From Clostridiales bacterium (lineage in GTDB: Bacteria > Bacillota > Clostridia > Oscillospirales > Acutalibacteraceae), in assembly GCA_024697575.1 (NCBI GenBank), contig JAILFM010000015.1, positions 1 through 41,077 of the forward strand: a DNA stretch of 41,077 nt, given 5' to 3'. Shown here piece by piece: positions 1 to 8,645 of the stretch (position 1 is its first letter; each line of letters opens with the position of its first letter). The position numbers were made by a program, and so were the translations under genes. A model generated the notes under the pieces. It did no database searches, was not told the DNA's origin, and saw nothing but the letters and a program-made list of their open reading frames with translations.

Positions 1-257
1 TAAAACCTGAAAAGTTGTTTTTTGTGCATTTTTCGTTGTGCGCAATGTACAAAATCACGCCTAAAATTTTGTAGGTTATTTTGATAATGGCGAGATAAGA
101 AAATTTCAAAAAAGCAAAAATTTTTTCAGCTTTTTTGTTTAAAACTCTTCAAAACTCTATTGAAATGCAACATTGTTTTTCATATAATTATTGCCGATGA
201 ATAAAGGCGGCGTTGCGCTGCGATTGCACAATGCCGCCGGCAAGGAACGGAGATGAT

Positions 258-1550
258 ATGTTGAAGGCAGGAGCCGCAAAAACCGATATAACACCGCCGG
301 TCGGAACAGAACTGTTCGGTTACAGACCGGGGCTTGTTTCAACATCGGTTCATGATAAACTTGAATGCGCAGCATCTGTTTTTTCGGACGGCGAAACAAC
401 GCTTGTTTTAATCAGCGTAACAGTGTGCGAAATAAGAAATGATATAGCCTCGCTTATCAGGGAGAAATGCGCCGAGGAACTGAAACTTTCCAAAGAGAAT
501 ATTATACTCGCGGCGACTCATACGCACTGCGCCCCGAATGTCGCCGGCATGGAAGGATGGGGTGATGTCAATTTTGAATATCTGAATTCCATTCTTCTGC
601 CCGGATGCGTCAATGCTGTAAAAAATGCATTCGTCAGACTTGAAGATGTCAGTATGAGCATAGGTTTCTGTGAAAGCCTTGTCGGCATAAACCGGCGCGA
701 AATTTTCAGAGACGGCGGCATAGGTCTGGGGCAAAATCCTTGGGGCAGTATCGACAAAATCATGACCGCTGTTAAATTTAAAAGTGTGAAAAGCGGCGAA
801 TACCTTTTTCAGTTTATTCATTACGGCTGCCACGGCACGGCGTGCGGTGCCGGCACCGAAATAACAAGGGACTGGCAGGGCGTTATGCAGGATATTGCCG
901 AAAAAGAAACCGGCGCGATGACGATATTCCTCAACGGAGCCGAAGGCGACGTCGGTCCGAGACTGACGAACGGTCAGACGGTCGGCGATATCGGCTATGT
1001 TGAAAGGCTCGGCGCCGTAGCGGGGAGCGACGCACTGAAAGCGCTCTCAAACGCGGTGACCGCTTCTTCCCCCGATATCTCCTTGTTAACCGGAATGATT
1101 AAAATTCCTTATAAACCCCTGCCCTCTCTGAGTGAAGTTGAAGAAAGACTTTCAAAAATTGAAAATCCTCAGAATCTTATCAACTGTGAAAGGCTCACTT
1201 ACGCCGGACTTTGCGAAATCAGGGATTATCTCAAAGCAGGTAAAAACGACCGCGATGAGGAAATGACGATTGAAGAAAATATATTCAGAATCGGAAATGT
1301 TCTGTTTATCCCCTATCCGTATGAAATCTTCAGCGAAATTTCACTTCGTCTGAGGAAATATCTGCCGGAATTTATACCGCTCTGTCTTTCATGCGCAAAC
1401 GGCTCAAACGCATATCTGCCCAGCGAAGATCAGATTTGCCGCGGCGGGTATGAAGTTGACGTATTCAAAGCGGCGGGGCTTAAATCACTGCCGGACAATG
1501 CGGATCAGATACTGATTGAAAAAACAATGGAAATTATTGAAGGGAAATAA
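258..1550 (+). CDS. neutral/alkaline non-lysosomal ceramidase-like N-terminal domain protein
   Basis: ORF with the characteristic N-terminus AGAAKTDITPPVG..LFGY, ATHTHCAP and FLNGAEGDVGP segments. ATG at 258 follows an AAGGA-type RBS; the ORF-track start at 213 is probably too long. Confidence 0.75.
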   Translation: MLKAGAAKTDITPPVGTELFGYRPGLVSTSVHDKLECAASVFSDGETTLVLISVTVCEIRNDIASLIREKCAEELKLSKENIILAATHTHCAPNVAGMEGWGDVNFEYLNSILLPGCVNAVKNAFVRLEDVSMSIGFCESLVGINRREIFRDGGIGLGQNPWGSIDKIMTAVKFKSVKSGEYLFQFIHYGCHGTACGAGTEITRDWQGVMQDIAEKETGAMTIFLNGAEGDVGPRLTNGQTVGDIGYVERLGAVAGSDALKALSNAVTASSPDISLLTGMIKIPYKPLPSLSEVEERLSKIENPQNLINCERLTYAGLCEIRDYLKAGKNDRDEEMTIEENIFRIGNVLFIPYPYEIFSEISLRLRKYLPEFIPLCLSCANGSNAYLPSEDQICRGGYEVDVFKAAGLKSLPDNADQILIEKTMEIIEGK

Positions 1551-1554
1551 ATCT

Positions 1555-2724
1555 ATGTACAGAATAGGTAAAGAAGAAATTGACGCCGTCGCAAAGGTCA
1601 TTAACAGCGGCGAGCTTTTCAAAATCAACAACGGTTCCCACGAGTGCATGTATTTTGAAGAGGAGTTTAAAGAAAAAATCGGCTCAAAGCACGCAATTCT
1701 CATGACAAGCGGCGCCGCCGCCATTGAAAGCGGACTCGCCGCCATGGGCATAGGACCGGGGGACGAGGTAATCATACCGGCATACACCTACATTGCCACG
1801 GCAATGGCGGTTCTGGGTACGGGAGCAATCCCCGTTGTCGCCGACGTTGACGAAACGCTGACGCTTGACCCCGATGATTTTAAAAGAAGAATCAGCCCCG
1901 CTACTAAGGCGGTAATTCCCGTTCACATCATGGGCTTTCCGTCAAATATGGCAAGAATTACGGAGATCGCAAAAGAAAACAGCATTCTTGTTCTGGAGGA
2001 TGCCTGCCAGGCGGACGGCGGCTCATTCGGTGGCAGAAGGCTCGGAACATGGGGCAAAGCGGGCGCATTCAGTTTCAATTATTTTAAGATTATCACCGCC
2101 GGTGAGGGCGGAGCGCTTGTAACGGACAGTGACGAAGTATTTCACCGCGCGCTGATTTATCACGATTCCTCCGCTATCGCCTATTTCGGCGACCAGCTTA
2201 ACGGCGTTGATGAAGAGCAGTTTTGTGCAAGGGAATACAGAGTGTCGGAGATAACTGGCGCAATTATGCGAAAACAGCTTGAAAAGCTTGACGGCATTCT
2301 TGAAGACCTGAGAAAGAATAAAAAGCTTCTCTCTTCTCTCATAAGCGATAAATTCGCCCTTGCTCCGTCGCACGACATTGAAGGCGACTGCGGAACAACA
2401 ATCCCTCTGCGTTTTGACAGCGAAGAGGAAACATTGAAGGTTCAAAACGCCCTTGCTTCCAACGGCATCGATGCTGTCAGACCTTTCGACACCGGCAAGC
2501 ATGTTTACATCAACTGGACACCGATTGTCAACAAAAAAGGCGCTCTCAACCCGAAATACGATCCCTTCCTGTTTGAAAAAAACAAAGGTCTGAACACCGA
2601 CTATTCACCCGCTGCCTGCCCCAAAACGCTGAATTTGCTAAGGCGTACGCTCTATATCATCGTCAATCCGGATTGGAACGGGGAGCAGATAAAAGAACTT
2701 GCCGACAGAATAAAAGCAGTATAA
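1555..2724 (+). CDS. DegT/DnrJ/EryC1/StrS family PLP-dependent aminotransferase
   Basis: TSGAAAIESGLAAMGIGPGDEVIIPAYTYIATA, EDACQADGG and AFSFNYFKIITAGEGGALVT motifs. ATG at 1555, close behind the upstream stop. Confidence 0.88.
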   Translation: MYRIGKEEIDAVAKVINSGELFKINNGSHECMYFEEEFKEKIGSKHAILMTSGAAAIESGLAAMGIGPGDEVIIPAYTYIATAMAVLGTGAIPVVADVDETLTLDPDDFKRRISPATKAVIPVHIMGFPSNMARITEIAKENSILVLEDACQADGGSFGGRRLGTWGKAGAFSFNYFKIITAGEGGALVTDSDEVFHRALIYHDSSAIAYFGDQLNGVDEEQFCAREYRVSEITGAIMRKQLEKLDGILEDLRKNKKLLSSLISDKFALAPSHDIEGDCGTTIPLRFDSEEETLKVQNALASNGIDAVRPFDTGKHVYINWTPIVNKKGALNPKYDPFLFEKNKGLNTDYSPAACPKTLNLLRRTLYIIVNPDWNGEQIKELADRIKAV

Positions 2725-2736
2725 AATGCATAAAAG

Positions 2737-2774
2737 CAGACCCGTGAGTCATTAACGCTCACGGGTCTGTTTTT
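2737..2774 (+). terminator. intrinsic terminator
   Basis: CAGACCCGTGAG / CTCACGGGTCTG perfect 12-bp stem (2737-2748, 2758-2769) followed by a T-rich tract. Confidence 0.85.
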
Positions 2775-3252
2775 ATTTATGATATTTTGCGCCGCTTTGT
2801 ATCATGAACGCCCTGTAAACCTGTTCAAGCAGCATAACGCGGGCAAGCTGATGGGGAAATGTCATTTTGCCGAAAGAAAGTCTGTATTTGCCTGCGGCTT
2901 TTACCCGGTCTGACAGCCCGAACGAACCGCCGATGATAAAATCGATATTCGACGCACCGTCTGTCATAACCGAAGAAAGCAGCTTTGAAAAAGCTTCGCT
3001 GCTTTTTTCTTCACCCTCAATGCAAAGGGTAAATACAGCATCTCCCCTGTTTATTTTCGATATTATCCTCTCCCCCTCCTCTTCGAGGGCGGCGTTTATC
3101 TGCGCCGGGTTGGGGTTTTCGGGCAAACGGCAGGGCGTGAGTTCAATAATATTCAGTTTACAGAACGCTCCCAATCGTTTTTCATACTCCCTGCATGCGT
3201 TTCTTAAATAGTCCTCTTTAAGCTTTCCTACACAGATGATATTGACATTCAC
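2773..3252 (-). CDS. rlmH: 23S rRNA (pseudouridine1915-N3)-methyltransferase RlmH
   Basis: 159 aa; MNVNIICVGKLKEDYLRNACREYEKRL, FIIGGSFGLSDRVK and PHQLARVMLLEQVYRAFMI signatures. Confidence 0.95.
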   Translation of the reverse strand: MNVNIICVGKLKEDYLRNACREYEKRLGAFCKLNIIELTPCRLPENPNPAQINAALEEEGERIISKINRGDAVFTLCIEGEEKSSEAFSKLLSSVMTDGASNIDFIIGGSFGLSDRVKAAGKYRLSFGKMTFPHQLARVMLLEQVYRAFMIQSGAKYHK

Positions 3253-4013
3253 GGCTTTGCTACCTCTAACAGATAGTCCGTCCCCTCTTTTGCTCCGCGC
3301 TCTTCAAGGGCGTTTCTTGTTGTTTCGCGGGCAAGTGGGGGCAGATTGTTTTCACGGCTCAGATGCCCTAAGATGATTCTTTTTGTGCCGCAGGCAATAA
3401 GTTCGGACGCAAACTCGGCGCACGCATCATTTGATAAATGGCCTTTGTCTGAAAGGATTCTTCTTTTAAGAAAAGGCGGATAACCGCCGATTTTAAGAAG
3501 ATTGACATCATGATTTGATTCAAGAAGAACCTCGCTGCTGCCGGAAACGGAATTTTTCACTTTGTCCGGCACAAAGCCGAGGTCGGTGCACACGCTGTAT
3601 TTTGCTCCCGATAAAAGGGTAACGGTGTATCCGGTCGGCTCTGCGGCGTCGTGGCTGATTTCAAAGGGCTTTATAAACATATCTCTTTCTTCAATGCCGC
3701 CGGGCATAAGCTGCATAACCTTCATGCCGGGTTTAAAACAGCCCGCTGTGTTCATACCCTGTAAAGTGCCGAGCGAAGCGTAAACGGGCACATTGTATTT
3801 TGAAGCAAAAACCTTGATTCCCGCAATATGGTCGGAATGTTCGTGGGTGACAAAAACCGCGCTGATACCGCGCGGGTCAACGCCGACAGCTTTCAGAGCG
3901 TTCTCTGTTTTGCGGCAGGTTACGCCTATGTCAATGAGTATGCCGCCTTTTTCGTCGCCGATGAAAGTGCAGTTGCCGCTGCTGGATGAAAATAAAGGAC
4001 ATAATTTAATCAT
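3249..4013 (-). CDS. MBL-fold metallo-hydrolase, WalJ/YycJ type
   Basis: LFSSSSGNCTFIGDEKGGILIDIG and THEHSDHIAGIKVFASKYNVPVYAS; overlaps the rlmH start by 4 nt. Confidence 0.88.
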   Translation of the reverse strand: MIKLCPLFSSSSGNCTFIGDEKGGILIDIGVTCRKTENALKAVGVDPRGISAVFVTHEHSDHIAGIKVFASKYNVPVYASLGTLQGMNTAGCFKPGMKVMQLMPGGIEERDMFIKPFEISHDAAEPTGYTVTLLSGAKYSVCTDLGFVPDKVKNSVSGSSEVLLESNHDVNLLKIGGYPPFLKRRILSDKGHLSNDACAEFASELIACGTKRIILGHLSRENNLPPLARETTRNALEERGAKEGTDYLLEVAKP

Positions 4014-4033
4014 AATTCCTCTTATCTCATAAA

Positions 4034-4064
4034 AACAGACCCCGTTTTCTCCGAACCGGGGTCA
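4034..4064 (-). terminator. intrinsic terminator of murA
   Basis: GACCCCG / CGGGGTC inverted repeat with a T-tract in minus-strand reading, between the murA stop and the MBL gene. Confidence 0.75.
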
Positions 4065-4103
4065 TAAACGATATTTGTGTTTATTATTCACTATATTTTT
4101 CGA

Positions 4104-5393
4104 TTAAAGAGCCTTCGCTGCCGAACCGTCCGGGCAGTAAAGACGGCGTATATCCGCTCCGAGTTCACCGAATTTACCCACGACATCTTCATACCCTCTG
4201 TCAATATGAAGAATATCCGAAATCTCGGTTTTGCCCGTTGCGGCAAGACCCGCTATTATCATCGCGGCGCCCGCTCTTAAATCATCAGCTCTGACGGAGG
4301 CGCCTTTAAGCTGTTCAATACCGTTTATTATGGCAGTCCTGCCCTCCACGGTGATATCCGCTCCCATACGCATTAGCTGTTCGGTGTAGCGGAAACGGTT
4401 TGTCCATATGCTTTCACTGATAACACTCTGACCGTCGGCAAGCGAAAGCAGCACTGCCATTTGCGGCTGCATATCGGTGGGGAAACCCGGGTGAGGCATT
4501 GTCTTGATATTGCATTTGCCGGGGCGTCTGTCAAGCCTGACACGGACGGAATCATCATTTTCGTCAACAGCGGCGCCGCACTCGACGAGCTTGGCGGTTA
4601 TCGGCTCAAGGTGCTTGGGGATAACATTTTTTATCAGAACATCGCCCCTTGTAGCCGCCGCGGCGACCATAAAGGTACCCGCCTCAATCTGGTCCGGTAT
4701 TATGGAATAGTTGCACCCGTGCATATGCTCAACACCGCGGATTTTAATAACATCCGTACCCGCGCCCCTGACATCGGCACCCATGGAGTTAAGGAAGTTG
4801 GCAAGGTCAACAATGTGGGGCTCTTTGGCTGCCTGCTCAATAACGGTTGTACCCTGCGCCCTGACGGCGGCAAGCATGATATTGGCAGTGGCTCCCACGG
4901 ACACAACATCAAGGTATATACCCGTGCCGCGCATCTTGTCACACCTGACGTCGACAGTCGCTTTATCCTCGGCGGAAACCTTTGCGCCGAGCAGTTCAAA
5001 ACCCTTGATATGCTGGTCTATGGGTCTTGGCCCGAGGTAGCAGCCGCCGGGCATAGCGACATTCGCTCGCCCGAAGCGCCCGAGCAGCGCTCCGATGAAA
5101 TAATATGACGCGCGAAGGTGCGTTGTTATACTGTCGGGTATTGTGTAAAGATTGACGCGCCTTGCGTCAATATAAAGAGTGCTGCTGTTGATAAGCTTAA
5201 CGTCGGCGCCGATATATTCAAGCGCCTTTATAATATATGAAATATCACTTATTGAAGTGGGAAGATTTTCGATAACGCATATATCCTGCGACAAAACCGT
5301 TGCCGGTATGATGGCAAGAGCAGCGTTTTTAGCGCCGCTGACCGCAACCTCGCCGGTAAGGCGTCTGCCGCCGTTAATAACAAATTTTTCCAA
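4104..5393 (-). CDS. murA: UDP-N-acetylglucosamine 1-carboxyvinyltransferase
   Basis: 429 aa; MEKFVINGGRRLTGEVAVSGAKNAALAIIPATVL, THLRASYYFIGALLGRFG and GGCYLGPRPIDQHIKGFE motifs. Confidence 0.96.
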   Translation of the reverse strand: MEKFVINGGRRLTGEVAVSGAKNAALAIIPATVLSQDICVIENLPTSISDISYIIKALEYIGADVKLINSSTLYIDARRVNLYTIPDSITTHLRASYYFIGALLGRFGRANVAMPGGCYLGPRPIDQHIKGFELLGAKVSAEDKATVDVRCDKMRGTGIYLDVVSVGATANIMLAAVRAQGTTVIEQAAKEPHIVDLANFLNSMGADVRGAGTDVIKIRGVEHMHGCNYSIIPDQIEAGTFMVAAAATRGDVLIKNVIPKHLEPITAKLVECGAAVDENDDSVRVRLDRRPGKCNIKTMPHPGFPTDMQPQMAVLLSLADGQSVISESIWTNRFRYTEQLMRMGADITVEGRTAIINGIEQLKGASVRADDLRAGAAMIIAGLAATGKTEISDILHIDRGYEDVVGKFGELGADIRRLYCPDGSAAKAL

Positions 5394-5635
5394 AGTCCAA
5401 CGCCTCTTTTTACATTATTCGCGTGCAAAGACGATTAATTATAACACAGAGAAAATGAAAATAAAAGTGACAACGGCTGTTTTTTAAATATTTTTTGAAA
5501 TTTTCCCAAAGTAAATTCCACAGTGGAGTTAAGAAGTGAAATTTAGGGAATTAACGTTTTTTTGAAATTTTAAAATCCCGTTTGCCGTTTTTAAAAAGAA
5601 TTTTCATTGTTAATCCGCAAAATTTCACAAAAGCA

Positions 5636-5664
5636 TTGACAAAACGGATTTAACGGCGTATATT
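5636..5664 (+). promoter_or_regulatory. sigma-A-like promoter of the lexA-like gene
   Basis: TTGACA (5636-5641), 17-bp spacer, TATATT (5659-5664). Confidence 0.8.
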
Positions 5665-5671
5665 TTTAACA

Positions 5672-5683
5672 GGACATATGTCC
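5672..5683 (+). promoter_or_regulatory. putative LexA-type operator (perfect palindrome)
   Basis: GGACATATGTCC at the expected transcription start; core ACATATGT resembles the Bacillus LexA box CGAACATATGTTCG. Confidence 0.7.
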
Positions 5684-5706
5684 CATTAATGTGAAGGAAG
5701 CGTTTT

Positions 5707-6351
5707 ATGAAGCCTGTTAATGAAGAATTTTTCGGTTTAATAGAAAATTTCATACGCGACTACAAATCGGAATTCGACCGCTCGCCGTCTGTTCGGGAAA
5801 TCGGCTCGGCACTGAATATTCCAAAGTCAACCGCAGGGCGCTACCTTGCTATGCTGAAGGAACGCGGAGTGATTGACTATGACGGTCCCCGCAGTATAAA
5901 GACAATTGAAGAAACGCGAGCCGGCGGGGCGTTAAGCCTTGTCATGATAGGCGAAACCGTGTCATGCGGAGCACCGAAAGAAAGCGAAGGAACGTTTCGC
6001 GAATATGTCAGGCTGCCCGGCGCAATCTTCGGCAAAGGCGAAATGTTTATGCTGACAGCCGACGGCGATTCAATGATTAACGCCGGCATAAACAGCGGCG
6101 ATATGCTGATTTTAAAAAGAGAAAGCACCGCTCGCAACGGGCAGATTGTTCTCGCGTATGACCCGGAGTCACAGGGCATAACCCTCAAGCGCTTTTTCAG
6201 GGACGAAAAAAACAGAGAAATCATCCTTCACCCCGAAAATCCCGATCTTGAAGACATAAGGCTTAAAAATGTTCAGATTCAGGGCGTTCTTGTGAGCGTA
6301 ATCAAAAGAAGCGACAGCCTTGAAACAACCTATCCCCAAGGGTGGCGTTAA
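5707..6351 (+). CDS. lexA: LexA-like SOS repressor (winged HTH + S24 autoprotease)
   Basis: HTH PSVREIGSALNIPKSTAGRYLAMLKERGVI, catalytic Ser in GDSMINAGI, catalytic Lys in GITLKRFF, candidate Cys-Gly cleavage site in SCGAPKES. Confidence 0.88.
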   Translation: MKPVNEEFFGLIENFIRDYKSEFDRSPSVREIGSALNIPKSTAGRYLAMLKERGVIDYDGPRSIKTIEETRAGGALSLVMIGETVSCGAPKESEGTFREYVRLPGAIFGKGEMFMLTADGDSMINAGINSGDMLILKRESTARNGQIVLAYDPESQGITLKRFFRDEKNREIILHPENPDLEDIRLKNVQIQGVLVSVIKRSDSLETTYPQGWR

Positions 6352-6383
6352 GGCAAATAAATTGAAATATTAAAGGTGAAAAA

Positions 6384-6650
6384 ATGGCTAACGGATATCG
6401 GAAAGAATATGTCGACGCCTATGTTTTTCAGACCAGAGACGGCGTAAAATCGCTCAGGTTCATCATTTTGCCCGACGGCAGAAAGGTTGAAATTGACAAG
6501 GTTATCGACAAGAAAAAAGCCCCGCTGACAAGAGTCGGCTGCACCGGAGTGCGCTACACGGTGCTCATTAATCAACGGGAAAAATATATCTATGAGGACG
6601 ACACCGGCTGGTTTGTGGAAGCGTTCGGCTACGACGATTCGCCGTGCTGA
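6384..6650 (+). CDS. hypothetical 88-aa protein downstream of lexA
   Basis: Open frame 33 nt downstream of the lexA stop, same strand, AAAGGTGA RBS. Confidence 0.75.
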   Translation: MANGYRKEYVDAYVFQTRDGVKSLRFIILPDGRKVEIDKVIDKKKAPLTRVGCTGVRYTVLINQREKYIYEDDTGWFVEAFGYDDSPC

Positions 6651-6658
6651 TAAAGATC

Positions 6659-6824
6659 TAAGGAAACGCTGATTAAATCGAAGTGTTTAGAACGGCGAGC
6701 AGGTTTTTCGACTGATGAAGTCGAAAAATCACAGAAATAATTTGTTTATTTCAAGATTTGAGACAAAATCAGGCGGAAAAGATGCCGCCGTTATGAGTGC
6801 GGCGATTTAATCAGCGTTTCCCTA
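6659..6824. mobile_element. MITE-like non-autonomous element, full copy A
   Basis: 22-bp terminal inverted repeats with one mismatch (6659-6680 / 6803-6824), TA at both ends, internal hairpins, no ORF; near-identical copy at the window end. Confidence 0.8.
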
Positions 6825-6826
6825 AA

Positions 6827-7711
6827 TCACAAAACCACCAAAGCGACAGTGCCGGCAAAAGAAAGGGCGACGGCGGCAATCTCCTTTTTGCCCGGTTTAT
6901 TCGGCGTAAAAAAGCATATAATCGTTGACACTATCATAACGCCGCCGGTTATGAACGGACACTGAACCGATGCGGGCAGGTGGCTCAGCCCTATCAATGA
7001 CAGATAATTGCCGATTCTGGCAAGAATGCCGTAGCCGGATGAATAGGCGAGCGATTTTATGCTGAATTTTTGCTTCGGGTCCTTGTTAAGAAGAAGCCAA
7101 ACAGAGCAAATTGCAATACACAAAAGCGCAATCTGCGCAGAATAACCGGCGTCGCCGGCTTTCGGATAATCCGATTCGGTATAAAACTTTGAGATCACAC
7201 CGGACATACCGTTAAGTATAAAAATCCCGGCGTAATAAAGGATGCCGGAGCCTTTACCGTCCTTTTTAACGGTGAGAAACAGCGACACCGCAATCAGAAC
7301 AAAGCAGACAATTTTGCCCGCCGAAAGCTCTTCGCCCCAGAAAATTATCCCCGCCGCAAACGGCAGAGCCATACCGCCGAGCATGCTTATGACAGAATAT
7401 AGCGAAAGGTTGATTTTATCAAACGCTTTGATTGAACAAAAGACAAACAAAAGCGCATCCGCCGCGGCGGCAAGAGCCACAGCAAGCGAAAAAGGCGTAA
7501 ACTCAAACCTGAATTTATTGATAATAAGAAGAATAACAAGACCGACGGCATTCGCTTCAATGTTAAAGCGGATAACCGTGCGCGTTGAGGTGCCGTTCGC
7601 TTTTTGATAGCGTTCATTAAAAAAGAACATAAAGCTGAACATCACGACGGCAACCGTAACCAAACCGTAATAGAACATATCAGAAACCGATGTTAAGCGT
7701 CCTTTCCGCAA
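6827..7711 (-). CDS. EamA/DMT-family transporter
   Basis: 294 aa, about 10 hydrophobic segments, duplicated DMT-like architecture (FWGEELSAGKIVCFVLIAVSLFLTV). Confidence 0.72.
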   Translation of the reverse strand: MRKGRLTSVSDMFYYGLVTVAVVMFSFMFFFNERYQKANGTSTRTVIRFNIEANAVGLVILLIINKFRFEFTPFSLAVALAAAADALLFVFCSIKAFDKINLSLYSVISMLGGMALPFAAGIIFWGEELSAGKIVCFVLIAVSLFLTVKKDGKGSGILYYAGIFILNGMSGVISKFYTESDYPKAGDAGYSAQIALLCIAICSVWLLLNKDPKQKFSIKSLAYSSGYGILARIGNYLSLIGLSHLPASVQCPFITGGVMIVSTIICFFTPNKPGKKEIAAVALSFAGTVALVVL

Positions 7712-7770
7712 ATCTTTCGACGCGAATTATATCACTGCGTAACCGGTCAGTCAACGATTCATACATAATT

Positions 7771-8625
7771 TTAAACTATCGTTATCTCGCGTGCAATGCC
7801 TTCATAACCGCCGCCGGTGACATACTGCATTTTGCCGCAGGGCAGCCGGCTCTCAAAGGAAAAATGCAGGTGGCCGGCTATGACCGCCTTAACGGCGGGC
7901 TGTGAAGCAATGTAATCCACAAAGCATTTTGTCGCTTCATCCGGCCTTTGCTGCAGCGCTCTGTATTCGGAATAGCGCGCAAGATGTTCTTCATCGCAAC
8001 CGACAATACCGGCGCTCGCCTCATGCCTTTCATCCATACAGAAGCTGTACAGACTTTCTTCAAAAAGCGGATTGTGCATAAGCAATACAATCGGCAGACC
8101 TTTTTGAACTTCCGTTTCAAGGCGGCTGATATACCAATCCTCAAATTTATAATACACGTTGTCAACGCCGACAAAATTAACGCCGCCGACCTGCCTTGAG
8201 GTGAAGAACAAATCAACACCCAGACGGGGCTGAATTTCCATATAGCTGTTCATACGGTAAGCGCTGTCTTCCCACGCTTCGCCGACATACTGTGAATATT
8301 CATGATTGCCCGGGACAAAAAGCACCTTCGGCATTTTTACCACTTTTGCCGCCTTGTCGATATTTGCCTGCGAAACAAAATCAATCAGGTCGCCTGTGTG
8401 AACCATAAGGTCGCAGTGCTTTTTGCCATATTCAAGCGTTTCTTCAAGATAGCTTTCGGGCGAGCCGCTTTCACTGCTGAAGGCGGCTTTTCTGCTCAAA
8501 GCGAGCGACCGCTTTCTTTCGTTATCCCGCTCATCGCAAAGCGTCAGGTGCGTGTCGGTAGTGTGAAGGATGCGAACGGTTTTTTCAAGGCCTATATTGA
8601 CAGTAGTTTTTATTATTTTCAACAT
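7771..8625 (-). CDS. calcineurin-like metallophosphoesterase
   Basis: RILHTTDTHLTL, HTGDLID, VPGNHEYS, LLMHNPLF and IAGHLHFSF motifs. Confidence 0.88.
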   Translation of the reverse strand: MLKIIKTTVNIGLEKTVRILHTTDTHLTLCDERDNERKRSLALSRKAAFSSESGSPESYLEETLEYGKKHCDLMVHTGDLIDFVSQANIDKAAKVVKMPKVLFVPGNHEYSQYVGEAWEDSAYRMNSYMEIQPRLGVDLFFTSRQVGGVNFVGVDNVYYKFEDWYISRLETEVQKGLPIVLLMHNPLFEESLYSFCMDERHEASAGIVGCDEEHLARYSEYRALQQRPDEATKCFVDYIASQPAVKAVIAGHLHFSFESRLPCGKMQYVTGGGYEGIAREITIV

Positions 8626-8645
8626 ACGGTACGCTCCGTTTTCTT

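Noticed and set aside
1-212. AT-rich start of the window without a gene
   Set aside because: Contains poly-A/T runs and small ORFs only; no structure, repeat or RNA motif I could support.
6704-6760. CTGATGA...GAAA in the element resembles the hammerhead ribozyme core
   Set aside because: Only 4 nt (AGTC) separate CTGATGA from GAAA, so there is no stem II. The possible AATC/GATT stem III is followed by TG, not a UH cleavage site, and no stem I partner is visible. The motif is explained by the perfect TTTTTCGACT/AGTCGAAAAA hairpin.
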